Assembly: GCF_017168335.1 (NCBI RefSeq)
Contig: NZ_JABFAU010000011.1
Coordinates: forward strand, 297,163 to 361,162
From: Rhodococcus sp. KRD162
GTDB taxonomy: Bacteria; Actinomycetota; Actinomycetes; Mycobacteriales; Mycobacteriaceae
Reading direction: 5' to 3'
DNA: 64,000 nt
In this document: positions 54,918 through 64,000 of the stretch, in pieces
How positions within the stretch are numbered: position 1 is the stretch's first letter
How the letters are laid out: every line of letters starts with the position of its first letter
Notes under the pieces: generated by a model
Database searches by the model: none
What the model was told of the DNA's origin: nothing
What the model saw: only the letters and a program-made list of their open reading frames with translations
Program-made: the position numbers and the translations under genes

Positions 54918-55250
54918 GTGAAAAGTCGGCCACTTCGTACATGCGTCGGGTGCAGGGAGCGAGTACCTGCCACCGATCTGTTGAGGATCGTGGTTCGAGA
55001 AGCTGGTTCGCACGAATTCGCTCTCGTCCCCGATGTCCGGCATTCGATGTCCGGCCGTGGTGCGTGGTTGCACTACAGCCGAGAGTGCCTGCACAATGCG
55101 GAGCGACGCCGAGCTTTCGGTCGTGCGTTTCGGATATCGGGAAATGTGGAATCGTCCGCGGTGACAGACGTGCTCGTGGAGCACGAACGGCTGCAGAACG
55201 AGAACACGACAAGAGCAACACCCGTCGACAAGAACAGGCAACAGCACTGA
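54918..55250 (+). CDS. YlxR-family RNA-binding protein (DUF448)
   Basis: 110 residues from GTG 54918. Hallmark RTCVGCRERVPATDLLR at the N-terminus and SGRGAWLHYSRECLHNA centrally. YlxR proteins lie between nusA and infB and may bind RNA or regulate RNase P; a role here is inferred from the position. Last 30 residues are family-variable. Confidence 0.9.
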   Translation: MKSRPLRTCVGCRERVPATDLLRIVVREAGSHEFALVPDVRHSMSGRGAWLHYSRECLHNAERRRAFGRAFRISGNVESSAVTDVLVEHERLQNENTTRATPVDKNRQQH

Positions 55251-55347
55251 TGAGCACACCGTGAAGCACCAACGATGAACGTCCATCGGAGATAACCCGA
55301 GGTCGTGCGGGCACCAAGCCTCGCTCGGCCTCTCAGTGAGGAGAGCA

Positions 55348-57914
55348 GTGGCAGGCAAGGCCCGCGTGCACGAGTTGGCAAAAGAACTCGGTGTCACCAG
55401 TAAGGAACTACTCGCACGGCTCAAAGAGCAGGGCGAGTTCGTCAAGTCCGCATCATCGACAGTCGAGGCCCCGGTGGCTCGTCGACTGCGCGAATCTTTC
55501 CCGTCCGAGAACGCGGACGCGCCGGCAGCACCCAACGGTCGCGCAGCGGCAGATCGCGCGGCCAGCAGCCCTGCGAAGCCAGGCGCTGCAAAACCGGGCG
55601 GACCCCGTCCCGTCCTGGAGCGGGGCGTCCCGGTGGCGGACGCCCCGCTCCAGGACAGGCAGGCCCTCGGCCTGCCGCACCGTCCGGCGGTAGCCGTCCG
55701 GCCCCCGGGCAGGGTGGGCCCCGCCCGGCACCAGGACAGGCAGGACCTCGTCCGAGTCCCGGCTCGATGCCGCCTCGTCCCAACCCAGGTGCGATGCCGA
55801 CCCGTTCGGCGCGCCCCGGCCCGGCAGCAGGACGCCCAGGTCGCCCAGGAGGCGCACCCGGCGGACGTCCGGGCGGCGGCGGCTACCGCGGTGGCGGCGC
55901 TCCCGGCGCTCCCGGTGGTGCTCCCGCAGGCGGCGCTCCCGCAGGTGGTTTCCGCGGCCGTCCCGGTGGCGGTGGCCGTCCCGGCCAGCGCGGTGCAGCG
56001 GCAGGTGCTTTCGGTCGTCCCGGCGGTGCTGTTCGTCGTGGCCGCAAGTCGAAGCGGGCGAAACGCGCCGAGTACGAGAGCATGCAGGCTCCGGCAGTCG
56101 GCGGCGTCAGGCTGCCCCGCGGCAACGGCGAGACCATTCGTCTCGCCCGCGGTGCCTCGCTGTCGGACTTCGCAGACAAGATCGATGCGAACCCGGCCGC
56201 TCTGGTGCAGGCTCTGTTCAACCTCGGCGAGATGGTCACAGCGACGCAGTCGGTCAACGACGAGACGCTGGAGCTTCTCGGCGGCGAGATGAACTACGTC
56301 GTCCAGGTCGTCAGCCCCGAGGACGAGGATCGTGAACTGCTCGACTCGTTCGACCTCACCTACGGCGAGGACGCAGGCGGCGAGGAAGACCTCGAACAGC
56401 GTCCTCCCGTGGTCACGGTCATGGGCCACGTCGATCACGGTAAGACGCGACTGCTCGACTCGATTCGTAACACCACGGTGCGCGAAGGCGAGGCAGGCGG
56501 AATCACGCAGCACATCGGCGCGTACCAGGTGCTGACCGAGCTCGAGGGCAGCGAACGTCTCGTGACGTTCATCGACACCCCCGGTCACGAGGCCTTCACG
56601 GCCATGCGTGCCCGCGGTGCCAAGGCCACCGACCTCGCGATCCTGGTGGTCGCCGCGGACGACGGCGTCATGCCGCAGACGGTGGAAGCGATCAACCACG
56701 CCCAGGCGGCAGAGGTGCCGATCGTGGTCGCGGTGAACAAGATCGACAAGGAAGGCGCGAATCCGGACAAGATCCGGCAGCAGCTGACCGAGTACGGTCT
56801 GGTCGCCGAGGAATACGGCGGCGAGACGATGTTCGTCGACATCTCCGCCAAGCAGGGCACCAACATCGAGGCCCTGCTAGAAGCGGTGTTGCTGACTGCC
56901 GACGCCTCGCTCGATCTTCGTGCCAACCCGGACATGGAGGCTCAGGGTGTCGCCATCGAGGCGCACCTCGACCGTGGTCGTGGTCCGGTTGCGACCGTGC
57001 TCATCGCTCGCGGAACGCTCCGTGTCGGCGATTCGATCGTGGCAGGCGACGCATACGGCCGCGTCCGCCGCATGGTCGACGAGCACGGCGAGGACGTCAC
57101 CGAGGCGCTGCCGTCCCGCCCCGTTCAGGTCATCGGCTTCACGTCGGTGCCCGGAGCAGGCGACAACCTCCTGGTTGTCGACGAGGATCGCATCGCACGT
57201 CAGATCGCCGACCGGCGCAACGCCCGCAAGCGCAACGCGCTCGCAGCGAAGAGTCGCAAGCGCATCAGCCTCGACGATCTCGATGCAGCTCTGAAGGAGA
57301 CTTCTCAGCTCAACCTGATCCTCAAGGGCGACAACTCGGGAACCGTCGAGGCTCTCGAAGAGGCATTGCTCGGCATTGCAATCGGTGACGAAGTCGAACT
57401 GCGGGTCATCGACCGCGGTGTCGGTGGCGTGACGGAGACCAACGTCAACCTGGCGTCGGCGTCCAACGCGATCATCATCGGCTTCAACGTTCGAGCCGAG
57501 GGCAAGGCAACCGAACTCGCCAACCGCGAGGGCGTCGACATTCGGTACTACTCGGTGATCTACCAGGCCATCGACGAGATCGAGAAGGCCCTCAAGGGCA
57601 TGCTCAAGCCGATCTACGAAGAGGTCGCACTGGGCCAGGCCGAGATCCGCGCGCTGTTCCGCTCCTCCAAGGTCGGAAACATCGCCGGTTGCCTCGTCAC
57701 CTCCGGTACGATCCGTCGCAACGCCAAGGCGCGTCTGCTCCGTGACAGTTCGGTCGTTGCCGAGACCGTCACCATCTCCTCGCTTCGCCGCGAGAAGGAC
57801 GACGTGGTCGAGGTTCGCGAGGGATACGAGTGTGGTTTGACGGTGACGTACTCCGACATCAAGGTGGGCGATGTCATCGAGGCGTACGAACTCCGTGAAA
57901 AGCCGCGCGACTAG
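55348..57914 (+). CDS. infB: translation initiation factor IF-2, interrupted by an apparent frameshift
   Basis: From GTG 55348 (GAGGAG at 55338-55343) the frame reads [21 protein letters not shown], the IF-2 N-terminal domain, up to GGPRP (55600-55611). The natural Gly/Pro-rich continuation then lies one base back, in the frame running to TAG 57914; the first frame stops at 56292. Adding one C in the run at 55609-55611 would join them into about 855 residues. The downstream frame has GHVDHGKT (56424-56447), [11 protein letters not shown] and [11 protein letters not shown]. As infB is essential, a sequencing error is likelier than a mutation, but short forms from ATG 55767 (715 residues) or ATG 55791 are possible. 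Confidence 0.85.
55612..55656. repeat. perfect 19-bp inverted repeat inside infB
   Basis: GTCCTGGAGCGGGGCGTCC (55612-55630) and GGACGCCCCGCTCCAGGAC (55638-55656) are exactly complementary with a seven-base loop. It starts directly at the point where the infB frame changes, after the CCC at 55609-55611. It encodes Gly/Pro-rich residues in the downstream frame. Confidence 0.9.
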
Positions 57915-58000
57915 CTGGTGGACGGAGTCGTCAGGCTCCGTTCCCGGTCGCGTCGGCTCGGTGGTGAAGCCAGGGGAGTGACACTGCGCTCCGACTTTCG

Positions 58001-58039
58001 AGCCGGTGGCGGTACGACAGTTGTACCGCCACCGGTTTT
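58001..58039 (+). terminator. intrinsic terminator after infB
   Basis: CCGGTGGCGGTAC (58003-58015) pairs perfectly with GTACCGCCACCGG (58023-58035) around a seven-base loop and is followed by TTTT (58036-58039), a canonical rho-independent terminator. It ends 30 bases before the DUF503 gene. Confidence 0.9.
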
Positions 58040-58068
58040 GTCGTCGGAGCCGATCGAAGGACGTCAGC

Positions 58069-58359
58069 GTGTATCTGGGTGCTCTGGAGTTGGACGTGTT
58101 GTTGGGGGACGTGCGTTCGCTCGCCGAGAAGCGGTCGATGGTGGAACCGGTTCTCGGTGACTTGCACAAGTTGGGAGTGTCGGCCGCCGAAACCGGTGAA
58201 CGAGAACGAATCCGGCGGTCACTGCTCGGAGTCGCCGCAGCAGGCACGGATGTAGATCTACTGCACGACAAACTGGACGAGTGCGAGCGGCACGTCGCCG
58301 AAAGACACGATCTGGAACTGTTGGCAGTACGTCGGAGAATTTTCGGACCCGAGGATTGA
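58069..58359 (+). CDS. DUF503 (YlxP-like) protein
   Basis: 96 residues from GTG 58069 with CGAAGGA at 58055-58061. The VYLGALELDVLLGDVRSLAE start and KLGVSAAETGERERIRRSL are typical of DUF503, a small domain found beside infB and rbfA in many bacteria. Possibly an RNA-binding translation accessory factor; function unproven. Separated from infB by an intrinsic terminator, so probably with its own promoter. Confidence 0.87.
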   Translation: MYLGALELDVLLGDVRSLAEKRSMVEPVLGDLHKLGVSAAETGERERIRRSLLGVAAAGTDVDLLHDKLDECERHVAERHDLELLAVRRRIFGPED

Positions 58360-58445
58360 TTCGCGAAATCGGCCGAGTGAAGTGCACAACCGTCGGGACG
58401 TCGGATCGAATCGGCGTTCGGCCATGAAAGAGGAGTGTGATTGTC

Positions 58446-58934
58446 GTGGTGGATCAGGCCAGGGCTCGTAAATTGTCCAAGCGAATCGCCGCCATCGTTG
58501 CGACGGCGATCGATCACGAGATCAAGGATCCACGGCTGGCCTTCGTCACGATCACCGACACCAAGGTGACCGCCGACCTGCACGACGCAACGGTGTACTA
58601 CACCGTCATGGGCAAGGACCTCGAGACTCCGCCCGACCTACAGGGCGCGGCGGCAGGCCTGGAGAAAGCGAAGGGTGTGCTGCGCTCGAAGGTCGGAGCC
58701 GGGACGGGCGTGCGGTTCACCCCGACTTTGACGTTCGTGACCGACACGGTCCCCGATACCGCCCGTCACATGGAAGAACTCCTCGAGCGTGCCCGCATGG
58801 CCGACGAGGAGCTGGCCCGCGCGCGTGCGAACGCCACTCCGGCCGGGGACGCCGATCCGTACAAGGCCCCGCGCGAGGAAGCACTCGCGGGCCGGGACGA
58901 TACAGAGGCCGTCGAGCCTGCCGAAGCCGACTGA
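58446..58934 (+). CDS. rbfA: ribosome-binding factor A
   Basis: 162 residues from GTG 58446, ten bases after AGGAG (58431-58435); the GTG at 58437 is too close to that site and 58449 is another option. RbfA helps 16S processing and cold-adapted ribosome maturation. [36 protein letters not shown] and [20 protein letters not shown] are KH-like domain hallmarks. The last 35 residues are an acidic, alanine-rich extension. One base separates its stop from the cnpB start. Confidence 0.93.
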   Translation: MVDQARARKLSKRIAAIVATAIDHEIKDPRLAFVTITDTKVTADLHDATVYYTVMGKDLETPPDLQGAAAGLEKAKGVLRSKVGAGTGVRFTPTLTFVTDTVPDTARHMEELLERARMADEELARARANATPAGDADPYKAPREEALAGRDDTEAVEPAEAD

Positions 58935-58935
58935 C

Positions 58936-59931
58936 ATGTCGGATGATTCGCGGGCACTGGCCGAGCCCGTCGAGGTTGCGCGCGCGATCGAGATGCTCGA
59001 ACGCGCGTCCTCGGTGACGGTTCTGTGCCACGTCCAGCCCGACGCCGACACCATCGGCAGCGGCCTGGCGATCGGTACCGCCCTCGAACGGCGCGGCGTG
59101 CGCGTGCAAGTTGCCTTCGCCGCCCCATCGTCCCTGCCCCAATCGATGGACGACATGCCGAGTCGTCACCTGCTGGTCGACGCCCACGACGTGGCCGAGA
59201 CCGTCGATCTCGTGGTCACGGTCGACGCCGGAAGCAGAGATCGGTTGGGCTCGCTGGCCGACCGACTCGATACCGCGTCGGCGAGCCTCGTCATCGATCA
59301 TCACCGCAGCAACACCCGCTTCGGAACGGTCAACATGGTCGTCGCGTCGGCAGAATCCACCACGGCAGTGATCGCGAATCTGTTCGATCGGTGGGGTGTG
59401 GAGATCGATGCCGATCTGGCGCACCTACTCTATGCAGGTCTGGTCACCGACACCGGATCGTTCCGCTGGGTTCGGCCGGGTTCACACCTGTTGGCCGAGA
59501 GACTGCTGGCGACGGGTATCGACGGCGCACGCATCGCGCGCACGCTCCTCGATACCCACCCCTTCAACTGGCTGCCGATGCTCGGAAACGTGCTGGGTTC
59601 GGCGGCCCTGCTACCCGATGCGGCCGACGGTGGCGGATTGGTCTACGCCGTCATCCGTAGCGAGGATGCGGCCGGGCTCCGGTCCGAGGAGATCGAGAGT
59701 GTGATCGACATCGTGCGCACCACCTCGGAAGCCGAAGTCGCCGCCGTGTTGAAGCAGCAGGACTTCACTTCGGTGTGGGTGGTCTCGCTGCGCTCGAAGA
59801 CCAAGGTCGACGTGTCGGCAGTGGCCTACACGCTCGGCGGAGGCGGTCACCGCAACGCAGCGGGCTACACCGCGACGGGTCAGCTCGACGACGTGATCGA
59901 CGCTCTGTGCAAGGCCTTGTCGTCGTCGTGA
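58936..59931 (+). CDS. cnpB: DHH/DHHA1 phosphodiesterase (CnpB/NrnA type)
   Basis: 331 residues from ATG 58936. DHH metal motifs: HVQPDADTIGSG (32-43), VTVDAGSRDRLG, and VIDHHRSN (119-126); the DHHA1 GGGGHRNAAGY motif is near 305-315. The mycobacterial homologue Rv2837c degrades cyclic di-AMP and nanoRNA and acts on pAp. Overlaps the MATE gene by four bases. A c-di-AMP link to the neighbouring genes is suggested only by the known activity. Confidence 0.92.
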   Translation: MSDDSRALAEPVEVARAIEMLERASSVTVLCHVQPDADTIGSGLAIGTALERRGVRVQVAFAAPSSLPQSMDDMPSRHLLVDAHDVAETVDLVVTVDAGSRDRLGSLADRLDTASASLVIDHHRSNTRFGTVNMVVASAESTTAVIANLFDRWGVEIDADLAHLLYAGLVTDTGSFRWVRPGSHLLAERLLATGIDGARIARTLLDTHPFNWLPMLGNVLGSAALLPDAADGGGLVYAVIRSEDAAGLRSEEIESVIDIVRTTSEAEVAAVLKQQDFTSVWVVSLRSKTKVDVSAVAYTLGGGGHRNAAGYTATGQLDDVIDALCKALSSS

Positions 59932-61253
59932 GCTCCACCCCCGTCACCGCTCGACGAATCCTCGGGCTGTCGCTGCCCTCATTGGGCGTCCTCGCCGCCG
60001 AGCCCCTGTACTTGCTGTTCGATGCCGCGGTGGTGGGCCGACTCGGCGCGTTGGCGCTGGCCGGACTGGCGATCGGTGGCCTCGTGCTGGCGCAAGTCAG
60101 TACGCAACTGACGTTTCTGTCGTACGGCACGACAGCGCGGGCGGCGCGCATGCACGGTGCCGGACGTGAACGCGATGCCGTGGGCGAAGGCGTGCAGGCA
60201 ACCTGGTTGGCCGTCGCCATCGGAACGGCCATCGTGATCGTGGCCCAATTGGCCGCGGAGCCCGTGGTGTCGATGCTCACCGGAGGCGGCGACATCGCCG
60301 TCGAGGCGATCGCGTGGCTGCGGGTGGCTCTGCTCGGGGTGCCGTTCATCTTGATCTCGCTGGCCGGAAACGGATGGATGCGCGGGGTTCAGAACACCGT
60401 GTCGCCGCTCCGATTCGTCGTGCTCGGCTTCGGTGTGTCGGCCGTACTGTGCCCGCTCCTCGTGCACGGCGTGCTCGGGTTTCCGCGGCTCGGGCTCGTG
60501 GGATCGGCCGTGGCGAATGTGATCGGCCAGGGTGTCGCGGGCGTGCTGTTCGTCGTAGCGGTCGTCCGAGAAGGCACGGCATTACGTCCACGGTGGACGG
60601 TGATGCGTGCACAGCTGGTGCTCGGCCGTGACCTCATCGTGCGCAGCCTTGCGTTCCAGGCGTGCTTCCTCTCGGCTGCCGCGGTCGCGTCGAGGTTCGG
60701 GGCAGCATCGGTCGCCGCCAACCAGGTGGTGCTGCACATGTGGAACCTGGTGTCGCTGACGCTCGATTCGCTGGCCATTGCCGCACAAACCCTGGTGGGG
60801 GCCGCGTTGGGTGCCGGTAGGACCGAGGACGCGCGCGCTCTGGCCTGGCGTCTGACGGTGTGGTCGACGGTATTCGCCATCGTTCTCGCCGCCCTGTTCG
60901 CCCTCGGTCGGTCGTTCGTCCCCGGTCTGTTCACCAGCGATGCCTCGGTTGTCGATCAGATGCATGCGATCTGGTGGATCTTCGTGGCGATCATCCCCGT
61001 TGCTGGTGTGGTGTTCGCGTTGGACGGTGTTCTGCTCGGCAGTGGTGACGCGGCTTTCCTGCGGAACGCGACGATGGCCTGCGCCCTCGCCGGCTTCCTG
61101 CCGTTCATCTGGTCGGCACTGGTCTTCGATTGGGGCTTGGTGGGGATCTGGGTCGGCCTGGGTGTATTCGTCGGCTTGCGCATGCTCGCGGTCGTGGGCA
61201 GAGTGCTGTCCGGCAAGTGGCTCGTGATCGGCAGTGACCGACAATTGCAGTGA
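59928..61253 (+). CDS. dinF: MATE-family efflux transporter (DinF type)
   Basis: 441 residues from GTG 59928. About 12 membrane segments in two pseudo-repeats: GLSLPSLGVLAAEPLYLLFD near the N-terminus, MWNLVSLTLDSLAIAAQTLVGAALG in the second half. MATE pumps use sodium or proton gradients to export drugs or metabolites. This is the Rv2836c position after cnpB. The 3' end carries a 16-bp tandem duplication over the stop codon. Confidence 0.88.
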   Translation: MSSTPVTARRILGLSLPSLGVLAAEPLYLLFDAAVVGRLGALALAGLAIGGLVLAQVSTQLTFLSYGTTARAARMHGAGRERDAVGEGVQATWLAVAIGTAIVIVAQLAAEPVVSMLTGGGDIAVEAIAWLRVALLGVPFILISLAGNGWMRGVQNTVSPLRFVVLGFGVSAVLCPLLVHGVLGFPRLGLVGSAVANVIGQGVAGVLFVVAVVREGTALRPRWTVMRAQLVLGRDLIVRSLAFQACFLSAAAVASRFGAASVAANQVVLHMWNLVSLTLDSLAIAAQTLVGAALGAGRTEDARALAWRLTVWSTVFAIVLAALFALGRSFVPGLFTSDASVVDQMHAIWWIFVAIIPVAGVVFALDGVLLGSGDAAFLRNATMACALAGFLPFIWSALVFDWGLVGIWVGLGVFVGLRMLAVVGRVLSGKWLVIGSDRQLQ

Positions 61254-61273
61254 TCGACAACTGCAGTGACCGC
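61235..61273. repeat. 16-bp tandem repeat across the dinF stop
   Basis: GTGACCGACAATTGCA (61235-61250) is followed by GTGATCGACAACTGCA (61251-61266) and then GTGACCG (61267-61273). The stop codon TGA (61251-61253 region) lies in the second unit. Differences are two transitions. Confidence 0.7.
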
Positions 61274-61276
61274 CGA

Positions 61277-62371
61277 TCACGGTTGCGAGGGCAGCGCGGG
61301 GTGCAATGCCACCTCGTGGCTCTTCACCACGAAGAACACGGTGCGCCCCGGCTCGAGCCCCAGATCCGCTGCGGCTGCGGGGGTGATGTCGGCGGCCATC
61401 CCGGGTGAGCCGTCGGGATGGGAGCGAGAGCGGACGCGAATGCCCGATCCCTGGACTTCCAATTCTTCGATCACGACCTCGAATACGTTGCGGGGGCTGG
61501 CGTGCGGTGCCGTGAGATGCACCGAGACCGCGGCGGGGGAGAACACTGCTACCAGTGGTGTCCCGGTGGCGTACCGGTCCGAACCGTGAACCGTCATACC
61601 CCAGGTGGTGGTCAGCTTCGTCGTGTCATCGGCATCGACGGCGCGGCCCGAGATCAGGTTCACTCCGGCAATGCGGGCACCGAACTCGCTTCGGGGAGCG
61701 GTGAGTACCTCGGCCACCGAGCCGCGCTCTACCACGCGTCCGCCGTCGATCACGGCGACGGAATCGGCGAGTGCGACCACATCGAGCAGATCGTGGGTGA
61801 CGATCAGCGTCGTGCAGCCGCTGTCGCGCAGAACCGTCCGCAGCACCCGCCGAACGGCCGGTGCGGTTTCGACATCCAGGGCCGCAAACGGTTCGTCGAG
61901 CAGAAGCAGTCGAGGATCCGCAGCAAGGGCACGCGCAATCGCCACACGTTGGGCCTGACCACCGGACAGCTGAGCCGGACGCCGACCGGCCAGGTGTGAT
62001 GCTTCGACGGCGTCCAGCCACCGATCGGCCACGGCGTTCGCGGTTGCTCGGTTCGCCCCGGTGCTCCGCGGCGCGAAGGCCACGTTGGTGCGTGCGTCCA
62101 TGTGCGGAAACAGCAGCGCGTCCTGGGCGAGAGTGGCAACGCCTCGGGCGTGAATCGGGACGAACGTTCTCGCCGAGGTCTCGGTCAACATCTCCGACCC
62201 GAGTCGGACGATTCCGTCGTCCGGGGTCAGCGAACCCGACACCAGTTGCAGCAGTGTCGATTTGCCGGCCCCGTTGGGGCCGAGGATTGCGACCGTCTCG
62301 CCCTTGTCGACGTCGAGTTCGAGATCGATGCCGCGGGCTCTCAGGCTGGTACGTACGTGCAGCGAGTTCAC
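61277..62371 (-). CDS. modC: molybdate ABC transporter ATP-binding protein ModC
   Basis: 364 residues. ATPase of the molybdate importer. Walker [10 protein letters not shown] (33-41), signature LSGGQAQRV (about 136-144), Walker [13 protein letters not shown] and switch-histidine VTHD. A C-terminal extension from about 280 (MOP/TOBE-like, [15 protein letters not shown]) is typical of ModC and may sense molybdate. Overlaps modB by four bases; last gene of modABC. Confidence 0.9.
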   Translation of the reverse strand: MNSLHVRTSLRARGIDLELDVDKGETVAILGPNGAGKSTLLQLVSGSLTPDDGIVRLGSEMLTETSARTFVPIHARGVATLAQDALLFPHMDARTNVAFAPRSTGANRATANAVADRWLDAVEASHLAGRRPAQLSGGQAQRVAIARALAADPRLLLLDEPFAALDVETAPAVRRVLRTVLRDSGCTTLIVTHDLLDVVALADSVAVIDGGRVVERGSVAEVLTAPRSEFGARIAGVNLISGRAVDADDTTKLTTTWGMTVHGSDRYATGTPLVAVFSPAAVSVHLTAPHASPRNVFEVVIEELEVQGSGIRVRSRSHPDGSPGMAADITPAAAADLGLEPGRTVFFVVKSHEVALHPALPSQP

Positions 62372-63195
62372 AGCGTGCCCGAGGATCGAGTGCCGCGTAC
62401 GGTGACGACGACGAGTGCGGCGACGAGAATCAACAGCAGCGACAACGCCACTGCGGCATCCGGATCGGTCTCACGCTGCAGATAGATCTCCAGCGGGAGT
62501 GTTCTGGTCACGCCCTCGAGCGAACCGGCGAACGTCAAGGTGGCTCCGAATTCACCCAAAGATCGTGCGAAGGCAAGCACTGTGCCGGACATCAATCCCG
62601 GAAGAATCAACGGAATGGTGACGCGACGTAGAACGGTCGTCGGGGTGGCCCCCAGAGTCGCTGCCACCACGTCGTAGCGACTACCGGCGGTGCGCATAGC
62701 CCCCTCGACGCTGACCACGAGGAACGGCAAGGACACGAATACCTGCGCCAACACGACGGCGGAGGTGGTGAACGCGATGCGAATTCCGAAGGCTTCGAGA
62801 TGTTCGCCCAGCAGTCCCTGTCGCCCGAAGGTGTAGAGCAACGCGATTCCGCCGACCACCGGAGGTAGAACAAGTGGCAGCACGACCAAGGATCGAAGGA
62901 TCGACAGCCCGCCGATCGTGCTGCGCGAGAGCACGATTGCCATGGGCACACCCAACAGCACGCACAGGACCGTGCTGGCGGATGCCGTCTTCAGACTCAG
63001 GATCAGCGCCGCAACCGCCGAGTCCGAGGAGACGAGTCCGAAGAAGTTCGACCATTCGATTCGAGTGAACATCGCGGCCAGCGGTGCCACGACGACGAGC
63101 GCACCGACCGCCGCGGGAACGAAAATCCACAGCGGCACCCCGACCGGCCTCGCGCGGCGCGGACGCGGCCGCACGTCGGGTGTCTGCACGGTCAC
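62368..63195 (-). CDS. modB: molybdate ABC transporter permease ModB
   Basis: 275 residues. Five to six membrane segments with the EAA-like loop: [24 protein letters not shown] (in two pieces, about 164-187) that contacts ModC. The N-terminus [20 protein letters not shown] is helix 1. Overlaps modA and modC by four bases each. Confidence 0.91.
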   Translation of the reverse strand: MTVQTPDVRPRPRRARPVGVPLWIFVPAAVGALVVVAPLAAMFTRIEWSNFFGLVSSDSAVAALILSLKTASASTVLCVLLGVPMAIVLSRSTIGGLSILRSLVVLPLVLPPVVGGIALLYTFGRQGLLGEHLEAFGIRIAFTTSAVVLAQVFVSLPFLVVSVEGAMRTAGSRYDVVAATLGATPTTVLRRVTIPLILPGLMSGTVLAFARSLGEFGATLTFAGSLEGVTRTLPLEIYLQRETDPDAAVALSLLLILVAALVVVTVRGTRSSGTL

Positions 63196-63983
63196 GGTGC
63201 CGCGAAGCCTGCACCGGCAAGTACGTCTCGCCCGACGGGGCCGGTGACGAACTCGGTGAATGCGCGAGCGGTGTCGTCGTTGTCGGAGGCGCGCAACGTC
63301 GCGATCGGGTAGGTGTTGACAGCCTCGCTCGATTCTGCGAACGGTACCGCTGTCACGGCGTCACCTGCGCCGGAGGCATCGGTGACGTAGACGAGCCCGG
63401 CGTCTGCTTGGCCCGAGGTGACTTTACCGAGCACATCGGTGACCGAGGATTCCTCGCTCACCGCCGGTATGTCGGTGCCGGTTGCGGCCTCGACGGACGC
63501 GGCGGCCGCCCCGCACGGTACCTGCGGCGCGCAGATCACCGTCAGGACCGCGGGATTCGCCAGATCTGCGAACGAGGTGACGTTCTTCGGGTTTCCTGGT
63601 GCGGTGACGATGGTCAGGGTGTTGGCGGCGAAGTCGGCGGGTTCGCCCGCAACCAGGTCTGCGTCGACGATTTTGGCCATGTTGTTCGTATCGGCCGACG
63701 CGAAGACGTCTGCGGGTGCGCCTGCAATCAGTTGAGCGGCCAGATCGGAGGAACCGGCGAAGCTGAAATCGACGGTGGTGTCCGGGTGTCGGGACTGAAA
63801 GCGCGCACCGATGTCGGTGAACGGTGCGCGCAGCGAGGCCGCCGCGAACACGGTGATCTTGCCACCGACGCCGCCATCGGGCGGAGCAGAATCCGCCGCC
63901 GACGAACCGGTGGCGGAACTGCACCCGGCCAGCAGCACAGCGGCCGCGATCAGGGTGATACAGGCCGGCTTCGTGGCTTTCAC
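63192..63983 (-). CDS. modA: molybdate ABC transporter binding lipoprotein ModA
   Basis: 263 residues from GTG 63983, with GGAAAGGGA upstream. Signal peptide with lipobox LLAGC (C21), so membrane-anchored. ModA features: [15 protein letters not shown] (about 51-65), [24 protein letters not shown] (in two pieces, about 76-99) and [19 protein letters not shown]. First gene of the modABC operon; the promoter is beyond the window's right edge. Confidence 0.92.
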   Translation of the reverse strand: MKATKPACITLIAAAVLLAGCSSATGSSAADSAPPDGGVGGKITVFAAASLRAPFTDIGARFQSRHPDTTVDFSFAGSSDLAAQLIAGAPADVFASADTNNMAKIVDADLVAGEPADFAANTLTIVTAPGNPKNVTSFADLANPAVLTVICAPQVPCGAAAASVEAATGTDIPAVSEESSVTDVLGKVTSGQADAGLVYVTDASGAGDAVTAVPFAESSEAVNTYPIATLRASDNDDTARAFTEFVTGPVGRDVLAGAGFAAP

Positions 63984-64000
63984 TCGGATCCCTTTCCGTT

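Noticed and set aside
55600..55660. Programmed -1 frameshifting in infB
   Set aside because: There is no canonical slippery heptamer and no spacer before the hairpin; kept only as a minor alternative to an assembly error.
61277..63983. A sulfate or phosphate ABC transporter instead of modABC
   Set aside because: ModA segments, a MOP/TOBE-like ModC tail and gene order fit molybdate better; sulfate binding proteins are longer.
1..64000. CRISPR arrays, IS elements, prophage, tRNA and rRNA genes
   Set aside because: I looked on both strands and found no regularly spaced repeats, transposase motifs, phage structural genes, tRNA cloverleafs or rRNA segments.

Overview
The window is a high-GC chromosomal segment from an actinobacterium of the order Mycobacteriales, most probably Rhodococcus or a close relative (Nocardiaceae). 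The evidence is mycothione reductase, GTG-rich starts, a Rip1-type site-2 protease, an EfpA-type efflux pump, a DUF4081 GNAT, a fused cobaltochelatase, and a gene order that from memory follows Mycobacterium tuberculosis Rv2897c back to about Rv2836c with insertions. It is core chromosome. I see no IS element, prophage, CRISPR array, tRNA or rRNA. The genus is inferred, not proven.

Layout. 1-5.2 kb: the tail of a YifB/ComM-like gene, dprA, a siderophore-interacting flavoprotein with a possible iron box, xerC, an EspI-like MinD ATPase, and a divergent M23 peptidase. 5.2-9.9 kb: the translation and phospholipid block rpsB-tsf-pyrH-frr-cdsA. 9.9-15 kb: methyltransferase, CoA-ester lyase, rlmN, DUF2631, a PuuE-type allantoinase, DUF1990. 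15-23.4 kb: dxr-rip1-ispG (MEP isoprenoid genes around the intramembrane protease), a GNAT, a penicillin-binding lipoprotein, a LuxR regulator and map. 23.4-32.2 kb: cobQ, a GntR-ABC operon with its operator, a degenerate hydrolase, mtr plus an alpha/beta hydrolase, mqo and an ElaA-type GNAT.

32.2-41.5 kb is a cobalamin locus: a 17-bp-stem terminator, a cobalamin riboswitch, cobaltochelatase, cobO, cobB, a CobE domain fused in frame to a PhoD-like phosphatase, an ABC-F protein and the CysG/CobA methyltransferase. 41.5-53 kb: efpA, mgtE, DUF2786, yaaA, proS, an acyl-CoA dehydrogenase-like gene, a divergent TetR/MFS pair with its operator inside the promoter spacer, and a ferritin-like DUF4439 gene coupled to a Tat-type lipoprotein. 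53-61.3 kb: rimP-nusA-ylxR-infB-DUF503-rbfA-cnpB-dinF, the transcription/translation and c-di-AMP block. 61.3-64 kb: modABC on the minus strand, beginning just inside the window edge.

The most notable observations are: (1) infB is interrupted by an apparent one-base deletion beside a perfect 19-bp inverted repeat; (2) the CobE-PhoD fusion; (3) short in-frame tandem duplications at gene ends; (4) several TAnnnT boxes placed 7-9 bases before start codons, predicting leaderless mRNAs, including a divergent yaaA/proS pair; (5) palindromic operators for the GntR and TetR regulators. I found no convincing wholly new multigene system; the window is mostly conserved housekeeping DNA.
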